Shown: positions 28,235 to 40,115, numbered from the stretch's first letter. The stretch: 64,000 nt of DNA from Synaphobranchus kaupii (GCA_029718625.1 JAINUF010000028.1:122501-186500); one strand, 5' to 3'. The notes: generated by a model from the letters alone, not told the origin. A program made the numbers and translations.

Positions 28235-31005
28235 CCTCCCACTCCCCTGCAGATTTCACTCCCCTGCAGATTTCACTCCCTCTCACTCCCCTGCAGATTT
28301 CACTCCCTCTCACTCCCCTGCAGATTTCACTCCCTCCCACTCCCCTGCAGATTTCACTCCCTCCCACTCCCCTGCAGATTTCACTCCCTCTCACTCCCCT
28401 GCAGATTTCACTCCCTCTCACTCCCCTGCAGATTTCACTCCCTCTCACTCCCCTGCAGATTTCACTCCCTCTCACTCCCCTGCAGATTTCACTCCCTCTC
28501 ACTCCCCTGCAGATTTCACTCCCTTTCACTCCCTCCCACTCCCCTGCAGATTTCACTCCCTCTCACTCCCCTGCAGATTTCACTCCCTCTCACTCCCCTG
28601 CAGATTTCACTCCCTCTCACTCCCCTGCAGATTTCACTCCCTCCCACTCCCCTGCAATTTCACTCCCTCCCACTCCCCTGCAGATTTCACTCCCCTGCAG
28701 ATTTCACTCCCTCTCACTCCCCTGCAGATTTCACTCCCTCTCACTCCCCTGCAGATTTCACTCCCTCTCACTCCCCTGCAGATTTCACTCCCTCTCACTC
28801 CCCTGCAGATTTCACTCCCTCCCACTCCCCTGCAGATTTCACTCCCTCTCACTCCCCTGCAGATTTCACTCCCTCTCACTCCCCTGCAGATTTCACTCCC
28901 TTTCACTCCCTCTCACTCCCCTGCAGATTTCACTCCCTCTCACTCCCCTGCAGATTTCACTCCCTCTCACTCCCCTGCAGATTTCACTCCCTCCCACTCC
29001 CCTGCAGATTTCACTCCCTCCCATTCCCCTGCAGATTTCACTCCCTCCCATTCCCCTGCAGATTTCACTCCCTCCCATTCCCCTGCAGATTTCACTCCCT
29101 CCCTCTCCCCTGCAGATTTCACTCCCTCCCACTCCCCTGCAGACTTCACTCCCTCCCACTGCCCTGCAGATTTCACTCCCTCCCATTCCCCTGCAGATTT
29201 CACTCCCTCCCATTCCCCTGCAGATTTCACTCCCTCCCATTCCCCTGCAGATTTCACTCCCTCCCTCTCCCCTGCAGATTTCACTCCCTCCCTCTCCCCT
29301 GCAGATTTCACTCCCTCCCATTCCCCTGCAGATTTCACTCCCTCCCATTCCCCTGCAGATTTCACTCCCTCCCATTCCCCTGCAGATTTCACTCCCTCCC
29401 TCTCCCCTGCAGATTTCCCCCTGCAGATTTCACTCCCTCCCTCTCCCCTGCAGATTTCACTCCCTCCCCACTCCCCTGCAGATTTCACTCCCTCCCCATT
29501 CCCCTGCAGATTTCACTCCCTCCCATTCCCCTGCAGATTTCACTCCCTCCCTCTCCCCCTGCAGATTTCACTCCCTCCCATTCCCCTGCAGATTTCACTC
29601 CCTCCCATTCCCCTGCAGATTTCACTCCCTCCCTCTCCCCTGCAGATTTCACTCCCTCCCACTCCCCTGCAGATTTCACTCCCTCCCACTCCCCTGCAGA
29701 TTTTCACTCCCTCTCACTCCCCTGCAGATTTCACTCCCTCTCACTCCCCTGCAGATTTCACTCCCTCTCACTCCCCTGCAGATTTCACTCCCTCTCACTC
29801 CCCTGCAGATTTCACTCCCCTCTCACTCCCCTGCAGATTTCACTCCCTTTCACTCCCTCCCACTCCCCTGCAGATTTCACTCCCTCTCACTCCCCCTGCA
29901 GATTTCACTCCCTCTCACTCCCCTGCAGATTTCACTCCCCTCTCACTCCCCTGCAGATTTCACTCCCTCCCACTCCCCTGCAATTTCACTCCCTCCCACT
30001 CCCCTGCAGATTTCACTCCCCTGCAGATTTTCACTCCCTCTCACTCCCCTGCAGATTTCACTCCCCTCTCACTCCCCTGCAGATTTCACTCCCTCTCACT
30101 CCCCTGCAGATTTCACTCCCTCTCACTCCCCTGCAGATTTCACTCCCTCCCACTCCCCTGCAGATTTCACTCCCTCTCACTCCCCTGCAGATTTCACTCC
30201 CTCTCACTCCCCTGCAGATTTCACTCCCTTTCACTCCCTCTCATCCTCCCCTGCAGATTTCACTCCCTCTCACTCCCCTGCAGATTTCACTCCCTCTCAC
30301 TCCCCTGCAGATTTCACTCCCTCCCACTCCCCTGCAGATTTCACTCCCTCCCATTCCCCTGCAGATTTCACTCCCTCCCATTCCCCTGCAGATTTCACTC
30401 CCTCCCATTCCCCTGCAGATTTCACTCCCTCCCTCTCCCCCTGCAGATTTCACTCCCTCCCACTCCCCCTGCAGACTTCACTCCCTCCCACTGCCCTGCA
30501 GATTTCACTCCCTCCCATTCCCCTGCAGATTTCACTCCCTCCCATTCCCCTGCAGATTTCACTCCCTCCCATTCCCCCTGCAGATTTCACTCCCTCCCTC
30601 TCCCCTGCAGATTTCACTCCCTCCCTCTCCCCTGCAGATTTCACTCCCCTCCCATTCCCCTGCAGATTTCACTCCCTCCCATTCCCCCTGCAGATTTCAC
30701 TCCCTCCCATTCCCCTGCAGATTTCACTCCCTCCCTCTCCCCCTGCAGATTTCACTCCCTCCCACTCCCCTGCAGATTTCACTCCCTCCCATTCCCCTGC
30801 AGATTTCACTCCCTCCCATTCCCCTGCAGATTTCACTCCCTCCCTCTCCCCTGCAGATTTCACTCCCTCCCATTCCCCTGCAGATTTCACTCCCTCCCAT
30901 TCCCCTGCAGATTTCACTCCCTCCCTCTCCCCTGCAGATTTCACTCCCTCCCACTCCCCTGCAGATTTCACTCCTCCCCACTGCCCTGCAGATTTCACTC
31001 CCTCC
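28235..31005. repeat. 28-bp minisatellite resembling 3' splice sites, roughly 100 copies
   Basis: The unit core is CTCACTCCCCTGCAG followed by ATTTCACTCCCT, with C/T variants. Each copy has a branch-point-like CTCAC, a pyrimidine tract and CAG|A. The array lies within intron 2, ending about 5.9 kb before exon 3. The period is not a multiple of three, so all three + frames stay open for about 1000 codons with Pro/Ser/His/Phe repeats. These frames are not genes. Two sub-blocks (28235-29700 and 29700-30990) show the same order of variants, including shortened units with GCAATTTC (near 28656 and 29981), so the array itself was duplicated. Confidence 0.96.
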
Positions 31006-31747
31006 CACTTTTTTTTTCTTTTTCATTTGCATTAAATTCATTTTCCTGTCTTTTTTTTGTCCGAGTGACTGAAGTATCAGAAACTGAAGGAGGTGGTTAA
31101 AATGGGTGTGAATACTTACAGATGGGGGAGTTGATTCTGGTCTGGGACAGGAAGGAAATTAGTGTGGAGTTTGGGAGCGCGTGGCTCTCCTGTGTTTTCC
31201 CACGGACCGTCTCGGGCATTACCCCTCGCAAACGCAGCGGAAAGTGTCATAGTATTTGAGTCCAATCCGAAGGGTCCGGTTGAAACCGGACGTTAATATA
31301 GTTTGTAAAAGCCGGTGATGTGATTGACATTACTTCTTAAAAGGCAATGAAACATTCATAAACAGGGATTAAATTCATAGGACAGAGGCGGAAAAGAGCA
31401 AACATTCAAGTAAGAGAGATGCCCCTTGTTCTTATTTAGACTGTGGGAGCAGCTGCAGCACAGCAATCCCACAATCCCGGCTCCACCTCCAGGGGTCTAT
31501 ATACCACATATTGCTACTATGTACAATATAAATATTTGAGGACTTTAATGATGACCATATTACCATTGATTACTAAAACAGATCGTATCCACAAGACTGA
31601 AACATGTCATTTATGAAATACAGAAATGTTTCTTATAAAGTATTTTTAAAAGGGGAAAATCTTTTTCCCAGACACCAGTTTCGAAACCCTTGTGTTATAT
31701 TAATGTCATAATCACATCACAGGCTTTTACAAACTATATTAATGTCA
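31006..31747. other. Intron 2 sequence with repeat fragments
   Basis: Mostly unrecognised. 31293-31326 is an extra copy of the AAAGCCGGTGATGTGATT motif found at 31748-31809. 31339-31413 has a diverged direct copy at 34866-34952 (shared AATTCATAGGACAGAGGCGG). 31414-31455 is the inverted partner of 34499-34540. Confidence 0.7.
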
Positions 31748-31809
31748 TAATCACATCACCGGCTTTTACAAACTATATTAATGTTTGTAAAAAGCCGGTG
31801 ATGTGATTA
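31708..31809. repeat. Short tandem repeat ending in a 26-bp hairpin
   Basis: A unit of about 41 bp with ATCACATCACCGGCTTTTAC is repeated in tandem. The last copy (31748-31773) is followed, after loop TATATTAAT, by its complement (31783-31809) with one extra base. The same motif is present at 31293-31326. Confidence 0.88.
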
Positions 31810-32204
31810 GAGAAGGGTGGGATTCCTGCCGTTCCACCTCATCAGTGACTCTGTGGTGCTTGTAGCCCGGGCCAGAGCATGACACTCCAGCTCTCTGCCT
31901 GGAGCTTTTATCTCCCTACAAAACACACCATTTTCCTGTCTCCTTCACTAACCTTTCACACACTTTCTCTCCACATACTACCAAACGGCAGTCATTTTTA
32001 TGGGAAACCATATGGGAGGAGCTGACAGCTGGAAGCTATGAGGGGAGAGAAGGGGTTTTAATGACTAAGCGAGGGCCTTGTGTAAGCATGCCGTCACGCT
32101 CCTGTGCATCGCTGCAGCACAGCAATCCCACAATTCAGCTTCTTAAGTAAGGAGTTTATTAGCAGCTGTGGCATTACCACTTACAGTCAGGAATACAGTT
32201 TCCC

Positions 32205-32253
32205 TTACCCCCCCCCCCACACACACACACTCTCTCACACACACACACACACA

Positions 32254-32290
<37 letters not shown>

Positions 32291-32369
32291 AGTATGAGAA
32301 GTGGAACCTGAGGACTTGAGGCTTGATGCGGTGTTTCCCCTACAGAGTCTGTCTTCCTGTCCGTGTGTG

Positions 32370-32400
<31 letters not shown>

Positions 32401-32407
32401 ACTCACA

Positions 32408-32443
<36 letters not shown>

Positions 32444-32545
32444 CTCTCACACACACACACACCGTATGAGAACTGGAACCTGAGGACTTGAGGCTTGATG
32501 CGGTGTTTCCCCTGCAGAGTCTGTCTTCCTGTCCATGTGTGATGC
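32205..32545. repeat. Tandem duplication of a CA repeat plus 80-bp unique segment
   Basis: 32289-32368 and 32462-32541 are near-identical (shared AGGACTTGAGGCTTGATGCG and AGAGTCTGTCTTCCTGTCC). Each is preceded by C-run, CA and CTCTCTCACACA microsatellite sequence, so one block of about 173 bp was duplicated in tandem. Confidence 0.9.
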
Positions 32546-34335
32546 AGACACTTTGCAGCGCTGGGACTTCCCAGAGCCCATATGTGGACATTTTAAAATG
32601 CCATTATCAGTAATGTGTTCCCATTAATCAGTTAGTCTGCAGTCTCTCTCTTTTGGCACAATTCATATCAAACTGTTACTTCTCACGGGTGTAAATGAAA
32701 ATAGGGTGTACCTCCATTTGCAAAAATAGGCATGTGCAGTACTCTGAGGTTGTCTGAGATATGCAAGCTATACGGGAGAGCTTTGCACCCATTTTAAGAT
32801 CTATCTTTTTCAAAATAGCATGGGAAAAGCCATATGTAAAAGGTGCTGATGTACACATTGTGCGTGCCGTGGGCTGTAATTGGAAAGACTGTGTGGTTTA
32901 ATCTCAGTGGTTAGATTTTAGGAGGAAGGTATCCTGCCAGTATAGTGAGGCGCAGAGAGCTGCGTGGAGCTCACCGTGAAAGTCCCTGGTTGTTGCTGGG
33001 CCTACATGCTCTGTTGATGGTCGAGGCTGACCCAGACCAGCTACCCTGCAGGGGGATTTACGCCCCCCGGCATTGCCTCCCCCATCTGCGAACGCTGACT
33101 TTAAACTTGTGGCAGCGGGGCCATTCTGACAGGGAAGTGGGGGTGTGTATGGGGGTGGGGGATTAGTGGTGGCGGGGGTCTGCAAGAAGTCTTTTGTTTT
33201 AATCTCTCTCAATGGACCGTGCTGCTTGGTGCCCTCTCTCCAGTCTGTGAGTGAGGGCAGGGGGCTTTGAGGTAAAAGGAGAGGCCACAGTGTTTCCGGT
33301 ACCCTTGGTAACACAGTGCTGTGGGGGGTGGGGTAAGTAAAAAAACTTAACCCACCAGAAGCCCCCCCTCCTCCCTCCTCCCTCCTTTCTTGGCCTTGTG
33401 TGTGTCTGTCTGAAGTGGAAGTGACAGACTTTGTCAGGGACTGCGTGGCAGCCTGCAGAGAAAGAATGCGTGCTCGCATTTCCATGCTGATGTATGCGAC
33501 TAATTATGGCGCGCATGGATTTGTTAACTGTCGTCATTGTTTACCGGTAATGACTGCGGTTTCAAATGCTCCGTCCTTTTGTTGACGCTCAGTTTGATTG
33601 ATGGAATATTCTGCCACCCTCGGGGCAACTAATACGGTCAAGGGGGGAGTGTGGGTGGAGTATCCCGTCGCAGAGCAAGGGGGTAGTGCCTGCGGGTTTG
33701 GGGGGGACGGGGAGGTGAGAGGTGAGAAACGAGGAATAATTCTGGCAGTATGAACATGTTCCGCGTGGAAACGGGGGAGTGGTAACGGACGGGGAGAGTC
33801 CACGGAGAAGAGGGAGGGAGTCGCGTGACCGTGTGCTGGGTTTTCCGCCCCAAGTTCAGTGTGCTCTCTGACTGAGCGGCTTTGGCAGCGTAACGGCTCG
33901 CCTGCTCCGCTCGCAGAGAGGGGGAGAAGGGGAGAGAGGTATTCTCATTTTGTACAGATTAGGGAAGTGAGAGGTGGGGAACGGTTGGGAGGGACGTTGG
34001 GGTTTGTTGGGAGAGTTGGGGGAATAGCATTCCTCAGGATGAAGTAGGTCATTGTTCCCTGTCTGCTGAAGGGAACCGTCTGAAGGAACTGATGATCTGA
34101 AAGGGAGAGAGCGTGAAGGGGAAAGGGGGTTTAGGGGGGGGTAAAGGGGGTACAGGTCATTTTTTTTCGAGGGGGGGGGGGGGGGGGGGGGGGCGGCTGC
34201 ATTATTCAGTAATCCTATTGAAAATGTCACTGAAGGACAGACAGAGAGAGAAAGGAGAATGGAATGTGACAGGAAAATGGCATTGATGGGAGTAGGCCTG
34301 AACCGGTCTGTTGGTAGTCATTACTTCTTAACGCC
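32546..34335. other. Intron 2 sequence, no gene recognised; poly-G tract
   Basis: No supported coding sequence. 33680-34200 is strongly purine-rich on the + strand and ends in an uninterrupted G run of about 23 at 34171-34193, a quadruplex candidate and a likely assembly-error hotspot. Confidence 0.6.
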
Positions 34336-34524
34336 AATCTGGACTAAAGAGCAGGCTCAGCTGCTCCCACAGTCTAAATAAGAATCTGGACTAAAGAGCA
34401 GGCTCAGCTGCTCCCACAGTCTAAATAAGAATCTGGACTAAAGAGCAGGCTCAGCTGCTCCCACAGTCTAAATAAGAATCTGGACTAAAGAGCAGGCTCA
34501 GCTGCTCCCACAGTCTAAATAAGA
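34336..34524. repeat. 47-bp minisatellite, 4 copies
   Basis: The unit begins AATCTGGACTAAAGAGCAGG and contains CAGCTGCTCCCACAG and TCTAAATAAG. The last copy extends to 34540 and is the inverted partner of 31414-31455. Confidence 0.95.
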
Positions 34525-34770
34525 ACAAGGGGCATCTCTCTTCATTCTCCCCCTCCCCTTTTCCTAAGCCAGTGTTCTTACCTCTTTCCAACCCTTATCC
34601 TCAAATTTCCCTACAAATTGCATGGTTCTGTCTTTTGGCGAGTTTCAATGTTTAAATGGAGCGCAAGTGTTTGTTCAAAAATCTGTTTAATGCGTAACTG
34701 CCCACGTTCCCGTTCTACTTCCAAACAAGCCTTTTTGGCAGCAGAAATGCAATCTTTGCAGAGCAGTTTA

Positions 34771-34960
34771 ATGCATATAATAATAATAACTTTATTTATA
34801 TAGCACCTTTAAAAACACAGTTTACAAAGTGCTTTGACAGACTAAATAAAAGCAGAATACTCAGATTATGAATTTAAAAGGCAATGAACCATTAATAAAC
34901 AGGGATTAAATTCATAGGACAGAGGCGGCAAAGAGCAAACATTCAAGTAAATAGTGGTAA
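34771..34960. repeat. Dispersed repeat fragments
   Basis: The stretch with TTATTTATATAGCACCTTTA and TTTACAAAGTGCTTTGACAG is typical of the 3' part of fish interspersed elements. It continues into a diverged direct copy of 31339-31413. The class is not certain. Confidence 0.6.
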
Positions 34961-35296
34961 AATCACAGGATGTAAAGTGCACGTGGCCAGTGCATTGAGA
35001 ATAAACTTGAGATGCCTCAAATTGAAAGTTTCTACTTGTACTGCCAAAGAATTCATAGTGATATTAGCATATTCCCTTTGTACAGTTCTTTATGATCTCC
35101 TGACTGCCTGTTTAGTGTAGTGTGTGCAACTAGAACGCAAGTTAAAAGTGGTGCAACTGTGCCATCTATACCTCCAGGTGTCTGATGGTTTTTTATTATA
35201 GCTGCAGTGTTTGAATTCTCAGTGTTTGAATTCTCACTTGCAATAAAATAATATTTCATATTGCTTCGCATTTAATGCATTCAGCATTGGAATATA
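34961..35296. other. Intron 2 sequence, nothing recognised
   Basis: No gene, RNA or clear repeat, except a short direct duplication of AGTGTTTGAATTCTCA around 35205-35236. Confidence 0.5.
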
Positions 35297-36116
35297 CAGG
35301 GGGTGGACAAAACATCGGAAGAAACAGTTTTTCATAAAACATAAAACTGCTGCTATATGTTTGCTTCCATTTCTCTTACCTATATTTTCTACACTCTTTT
35401 ATGACTGGCATACCATGTATACATTAGTTTAGTTTCTGTCTTGTTTTTTTTATTGGCTTGATAATGAATCATAATTAGCCATTAATCATATTATTATCAA
35501 ATAATACTAATTTATCAATTAAATGCTGCGTTTGTGTCAGTAATATGTGAGAACACTTATGAGCTAATGGAGGACAAAAACTAAAAGCATTTTGGTCCAT
35601 GACAACCGGAGATGTGCACCTCTGTACAGCTGTGGGGAGTGAACACCTCTGCTCAAAGTGAAGTGAACAGCTGAATAAAATAGAAGATCATTGAAACTCA
35701 TGTAACATGAGTCATGGCCCAATTGTTAATTATTCCTTTTCAGTTAAGTTTTTCATTAATCACATTCCACTGTACTACATAGAGGAGATCAACTCCAGTT
35801 GTTGAGGACCAAAATGTTTTCTGATTTCTTCTTGTACATTTGTTGAAGTGTACTCACTTATTACTGATATAACAGCGACATGTAATTTATGATTTATTAG
35901 CATTTCATAAAAATATGACTAACAGGCAATTATGGTTGATTGGCATAATTATAAAGAAAAACAAGTCATCATATAAAATGTACACATGGCACAAGATTCA
36001 CAATACAGCATAGATAATCAGGTTAGGAACAGAGGTTGCGGTTTTGCATAGCAAACAAGTGGCAGGTGTTATGTTTTCTGGAAAACTGGTGTTTCTGATA
36101 TTTTGTCTACCCCCTG
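35297..36116. mobile_element. Tc1/mariner-type MITE
   Basis: TA-flanked (35295-35296, 36117-36118). Inverted termini begin CAGGGGGTGGACAAAACATC at the left; the right end is the complement of GATATTTTGTCTACCCCCTG. It is 820 bp with no transposase frame. Confidence 0.88.
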
Positions 36117-36133
36117 TATTTTCTGTGACATAC

Positions 36134-36729
36134 AGTGCACTCCAAAAGTGTTAGGACAGTGAGACATTTTTTTGTTGTTTTGGCTCTGTACTCCCAACAC
36201 ATTGGTTTTTGAAATGGAACAGTGACTATGAGGTTAAAGTGCACTTCACTTCACTTTAGGGGTTGTTTCTCCAGACTTATTTTTCCACAGAGTTCAATAG
36301 GAAAGTTTGTCAGGAGAAACAACCCTTAAAGTGATCCATCCATATCTACTGCATATCTGGCAGCAGAGTGATGGTTTGAGGCTCGTTTGATACCTCAGAC
36401 CCTTGATGACTTACAGCCATTTAGCCAACCATGGGTTCCATACTATTCCCATGTAATTTACAGCTTAATCTAGTCCCACCCCCAATTCCCATAGAGATCC
36501 ATTTAAATGCAGAGAGGTTATAGTATCACTTGTAAGAGTACCAGAAAATAAGATTTGAAGAGTCTTTTGATGTTGTTGGGTCACAGACATCAGGAAGTCA
36601 TGGCATGCAAAGGATATGCAACCAAATATTAAATATGATGACTTTATTTAAGTTCATGTAAATTTGTCCAATTACTTTTGGTGCCCAAAACAAAACATGA
36701 GCCTCTGTCCTAACACTTTTGTAGTGCTC
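36134..36729. mobile_element. Tc1-like MITE with diverged right end
   Basis: The left end CAGTGCACTCCAAAAGTGTT and AGGACAG is matched in inverted form by CTGTCCTAACACTTTTGTAG near 36704-36723. An internal pair, TAGGGGTTGTTTCTCC (36256) and GGAGAAACAACCCTTAA (36314), is also inverted. 36539-36665 is related to the inside of the 14487-14935 element in the opposite orientation. No transposase survives. Confidence 0.8.
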
Positions 36730-36924
36730 TTTTCTAAACCTGCAGCAGAGCTTAACTTTTACACTGAAACCTGCACTTTCTATCAAAGTTATTTCTTTTG
36801 CACTTAAATTATTTTACCCTTAAACTCAAACCTTTTCCAAATGCATATTCAGAGTACAGTATTTGCATAAATGGTACCAAAGCAATTTATAAAAACTCAA
36901 ACCTGCATATTCTCCCGCCCGCAG

Positions 36925-37322
36925 AGTTTTTCCGCGAGTTGCTGGACAACGCAGAGCGCTCCCTGCACGACATGTTCGTGCGCACCTACGGCGTGATGTA
37001 CATGAAGAACGCCGAGCTCTTCAAGCACTTCTTCCAGGAGCTAAAGCTGTACTATGCGTCAGGCAGTGCGGCGGTCAACATGGACACAATGCTGGCCGAC
37101 TTCTGGGCGGAGCTGCTGGAACGCATGTTCAAACTGGTGAACGTTCAGTACGAGTTCCCCGACTCGTACATGGACTGCGTCAGCCGGCACACGGAGCAGC
37201 TCAAGCCCTTCGGCGACGTGCCGCGCAAGCTCCGCCTCCAGTTGACGCGCGCCTTCGTGGCCGCCCGCACCTTCACCCGCGGCCTGGAGTTGCTTCCTGA
37301 GGTGGCGGACAAGGTTTCCATG
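36925..37322 (+). CDS. gpc4: Glypican-4 exon 3
   Basis: The acceptor CTCCCGCCCGCAG precedes [18 protein letters not shown], and the exon runs through [54 protein letters not shown] and [17 protein letters not shown] to KVSM, with donor ATG|GTGAGA in phase 0. This is the alpha-helical core of the glypican ectodomain. The junction codon with exon 2 becomes CAG (Gln), where mammalian GPC4 and GPC6 have Glu. The exon is markedly GC-richer than the surrounding intron. Length and joins match the vertebrate gene. Confidence 0.95.
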
Positions 37323-37613
37323 GTGAGAGAGCCGTGTGGTGGAAAGAGGGGAGGAAAGGAGAGGAAACGGGGTCTGGGGAAGAGAAAGGGGGCGTCACAT
37401 AGTCCTTTTTTTGTTTTTTGTTAAGGTATTTTTTTTAATTTTTAAAAAAATACATTTTGGTTTCACCAAGTAGAAATTATATACATACACTGTAACCGGT
37501 ATTAATTTAAATGTAAATTAAAGGTGGGAGCCAGACGTGCCTCGTGCAGAGAAGTGGTACAGGCCAGGTTTAGTGTTATTGGAGCGAAGGCTATCATTTC
37601 CACTTGGGGTTTT

Positions 37614-38613
37614 TTCAGGGGCTTGGGGCTGATTGGGGCTGTTAGGGAGGCTAATTCAGGGGCTGATTGGGGCTGCTAGGGAGGCTAATTCAGGGGCTTG
37701 GGGCTGTTAGGGAGGCTAATTCAGGGGCTTGGGGCTGATTGGGGCTGTTAGGGAGGCTAATTCAGGGGCTGATTGGGGCTGTTAGGGAGGCTAATTCAGG
37801 GGCTTGGGGCTGATTGGGGCTGTTAGGCAGGCTAATTCAGGAGCTGATTGGGGCTGTTAGGGAGGCTAATTCAGGAGCTTGGGGCTGTTAGGGAGGCTAA
37901 TTCAGGGGCTTGGGGCTGATTGGGGCTGTTAGGGAGGCTAATTCAGGAGCTGATTGGGGCTGTTAGGGAGGCTAATTCAGGGGCTTGGGGCTGTTAGGGG
38001 GCTAATTCAGGGGCTTGGGGCTGTTAGGGAGGCTAATTCAGGGGCTTGGGGCTGTTAGGGAGGCTAATTCAGGGGCTGATTGGGGCTGTTAGGGAGGCTA
38101 ATTCAGGGGCTTGGGGCTGTTAGGGAGGCTAATTCAGGAGCTTGGGGCTGATTGGGGCTGTTAGGGAGGCTAATTTAGGGGCTTGGGGCTGTTAGGGAGG
38201 CTAATTCAGGGGCTGATTGGGGCTGTTAGGGAGGCTAATTCAGGAGCTTGGGGCTGATTGGGGCTGTTAGGGTGGCTAATTCAGGGGCTGATTGGGGCTG
38301 TTAGGGAGGATAATTCAGGAGTTTGGGGCTGATTGGGGCTGTTAGGGAGGCTAATTCAGGGGCTTGGGGCTGTTAGGGAGGCTAATTCAGGGGCTGATTG
38401 GGGCTGTTAGGGTGGCTAATTCAGGGGCTGATTGGGGCTGTTAGGGAGGCTAATTCAGGAGTTTGGGGCTGATTGGGGCTGTTAGGGAGGCTAATTCAGG
38501 GGCTTGGGGCTGTTAGGGGGCTAATTCAGGGGCTTGGGGCTGTTAGGGAGGCTAATTCAGGAGCTTGGGGCTAATTCAGGGGCTGATTGGGGCTGTTAGG
38601 GAGGCTAATTCAT
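37614..38613. repeat. G-rich compound minisatellite in intron 3
   Basis: About 1 kb of alternating modules GGCTTGGGGCT, GATTGGGGCT, GTTAGGGAGGCTAATTCAGG in variable order, more than two dozen copies of the CTAATTCAGG module. Each module has GGGG and often TTAGGG, giving G-quadruplex potential in the sense strand and therefore in the pre-mRNA. Confidence 0.93.
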
Positions 38614-39328
38614 GAGACAGTGGGAACGAGAGGTCAACATTTTCTTCATCTGATCGCGAGTTAGCTGTGCGGCAAGTAAAGTTATCAGAGCACCGTTTGA
38701 TTCCATCAAAAGTAAAGGAGCAAGAAAGGTTCAAAGCTGATTCATTTAAAAATTAAAAGCCAAGGAATGATTTCTTCAGTAAGGTAAGGTCATGCAGTCT
38801 GTTCATATGTATTGATTTGATCCTTTATGGTTGGTTTTTGCTAATTAGGATTATTATCTTACTGCGGTTCTTTGTCAATTTTAGCATGTGTTCTTGTTGC
38901 CAAGCTGTGATGACCAGTGCCTTCTTGTATAGCTAACAACATACAGGAGCGAAAACGATACAATTGAATAATTTTGTGTACATTTTTTGGCCAAAATAAC
39001 TTATAAAAATAAAATTGGCACAACTGTCGATATATATGCCTCAACGCCTGTAAAATAAGGGAGAGATGGGTTGGTTTTTTATGTGCATTGTACACTAAAA
39101 GTACACTGGCCATGGACACCCACGCTTTTCTATATTCGTAATCCACCCATCCCAAGGGAAATGACCAGGAACATGCTCAGAGACATGCTCTTGAGCTAAC
39201 TGCTAAGCTAGCTTTTTGGCAGCCATGCATCTCAGTCATGCATCTCAGTCATGTTGTCTGCCACGCATGAAATCAGTTGGTTGAAAACAACTGAACTCAT
39301 ATTAACGAAGAATACGCTTGATTCATTG
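38614..39328. other. Intron 3 sequence, nothing recognised
   Basis: No supported gene or RNA. A short tandem CAGCCATGCATCTCAGTCATG-type duplication lies near 39222-39252. Confidence 0.5.
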
Positions 39329-39694
39329 CAGTGCTGATTCACTGCAGTGCTCATTCATTGCAGTGCTGATTCACTGCAGTGCTCATTCATTGCAGTGCTC
39401 ATTCATTGCAGTGCTGATTCACTGCAGTGCTCATTCATTGCAGTGCTGATTCACTGCAGTGCTGATTCATTGCAGTGCTCATTCATTGCAGTGCTGATTC
39501 ACTGCAGTGCTGATTCAATGCAGTGCTCATTCATTGCAGTGCTGATTCACTGCAGTGCTCATTCACTGCAGTGCTGATTCACTGCAGTGCTCATTCACTG
39601 CAGTGCTGATTCACTGCAGTGCTGATTCACTGCAGTGCTCATTCACTGCAGTGCTCATTCATTGCAGTGCTGATTCACTGCAGTGCTCATTCAC
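39329..39694. repeat. 16-bp minisatellite, about 23 copies
   Basis: The unit is TGATTCACTGCAGTGC, alternating with TCATTCATTGCAGTGC. Many units contain the perfect 10-bp palindrome CACTGCAGTG. An open + frame across it reflects the repeat only. Confidence 0.95.
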
Positions 39695-40039
39695 TGTGTA
39701 CGTTGGCTATGAAGCGATGTGAAGCGAACAGCTGTAATAATGAATACACACACTCATGACCTCTCCGTGGTTTTTTTCTCTCTCGTTTAACCAGGTGTGG
39801 AAATTCCTATTGGGTAGTCATTTGGGATCAAAATGGCAGCTCCCTCTCCTTGTTGACCTACCTGTACACCTGTGTCTTTTTTTTTTCATCTGAGAGTCAG
39901 AGGTCAAGGTCTCTGGCTGTTTTTACACCTCTGTGTGTCTGAAAGGCTGATAAGTTGCCACTGTTAACGTGTGAGGTACAACAGAACCTTTATTAGCGTG
40001 ACAAGGTAGTAATAAATAAACCCGTCTTCTTAAAGTTTC

Positions 40040-40115
40040 CTCTTGCCCAATGCATGCTGGGATAGGCTCCCCGCCCCCCTGTGGCCCTGACCAGGAATAA
40101 CGGGTTAGATAATGG
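40040..40115. repeat. Dispersed fish repeat tail
   Basis: The stretch with CCCAATGCATGCTGGGATAG, CCTGACCAGGAATAACGGGT and TAGATAATGGAAGG is a widespread teleost interspersed-repeat 3' end by recollection. The class (LINE or SINE) is not resolved here. Confidence 0.55.

Noticed and set aside
28036..31100. Three overlapping + strand frames of about 1000 codons rich in Pro, Ser, His and Phe
   Set aside because: They are the three frames of a 28-bp repeat without stops. Being open in all three frames shows there is no coding constraint.
37614..38613. Interstitial telomere repeat, because of TTAGGG motifs
   Set aside because: TTAGGG occurs once per longer unit, not in uninterrupted tandem, so it is coincidental to the minisatellite unit.
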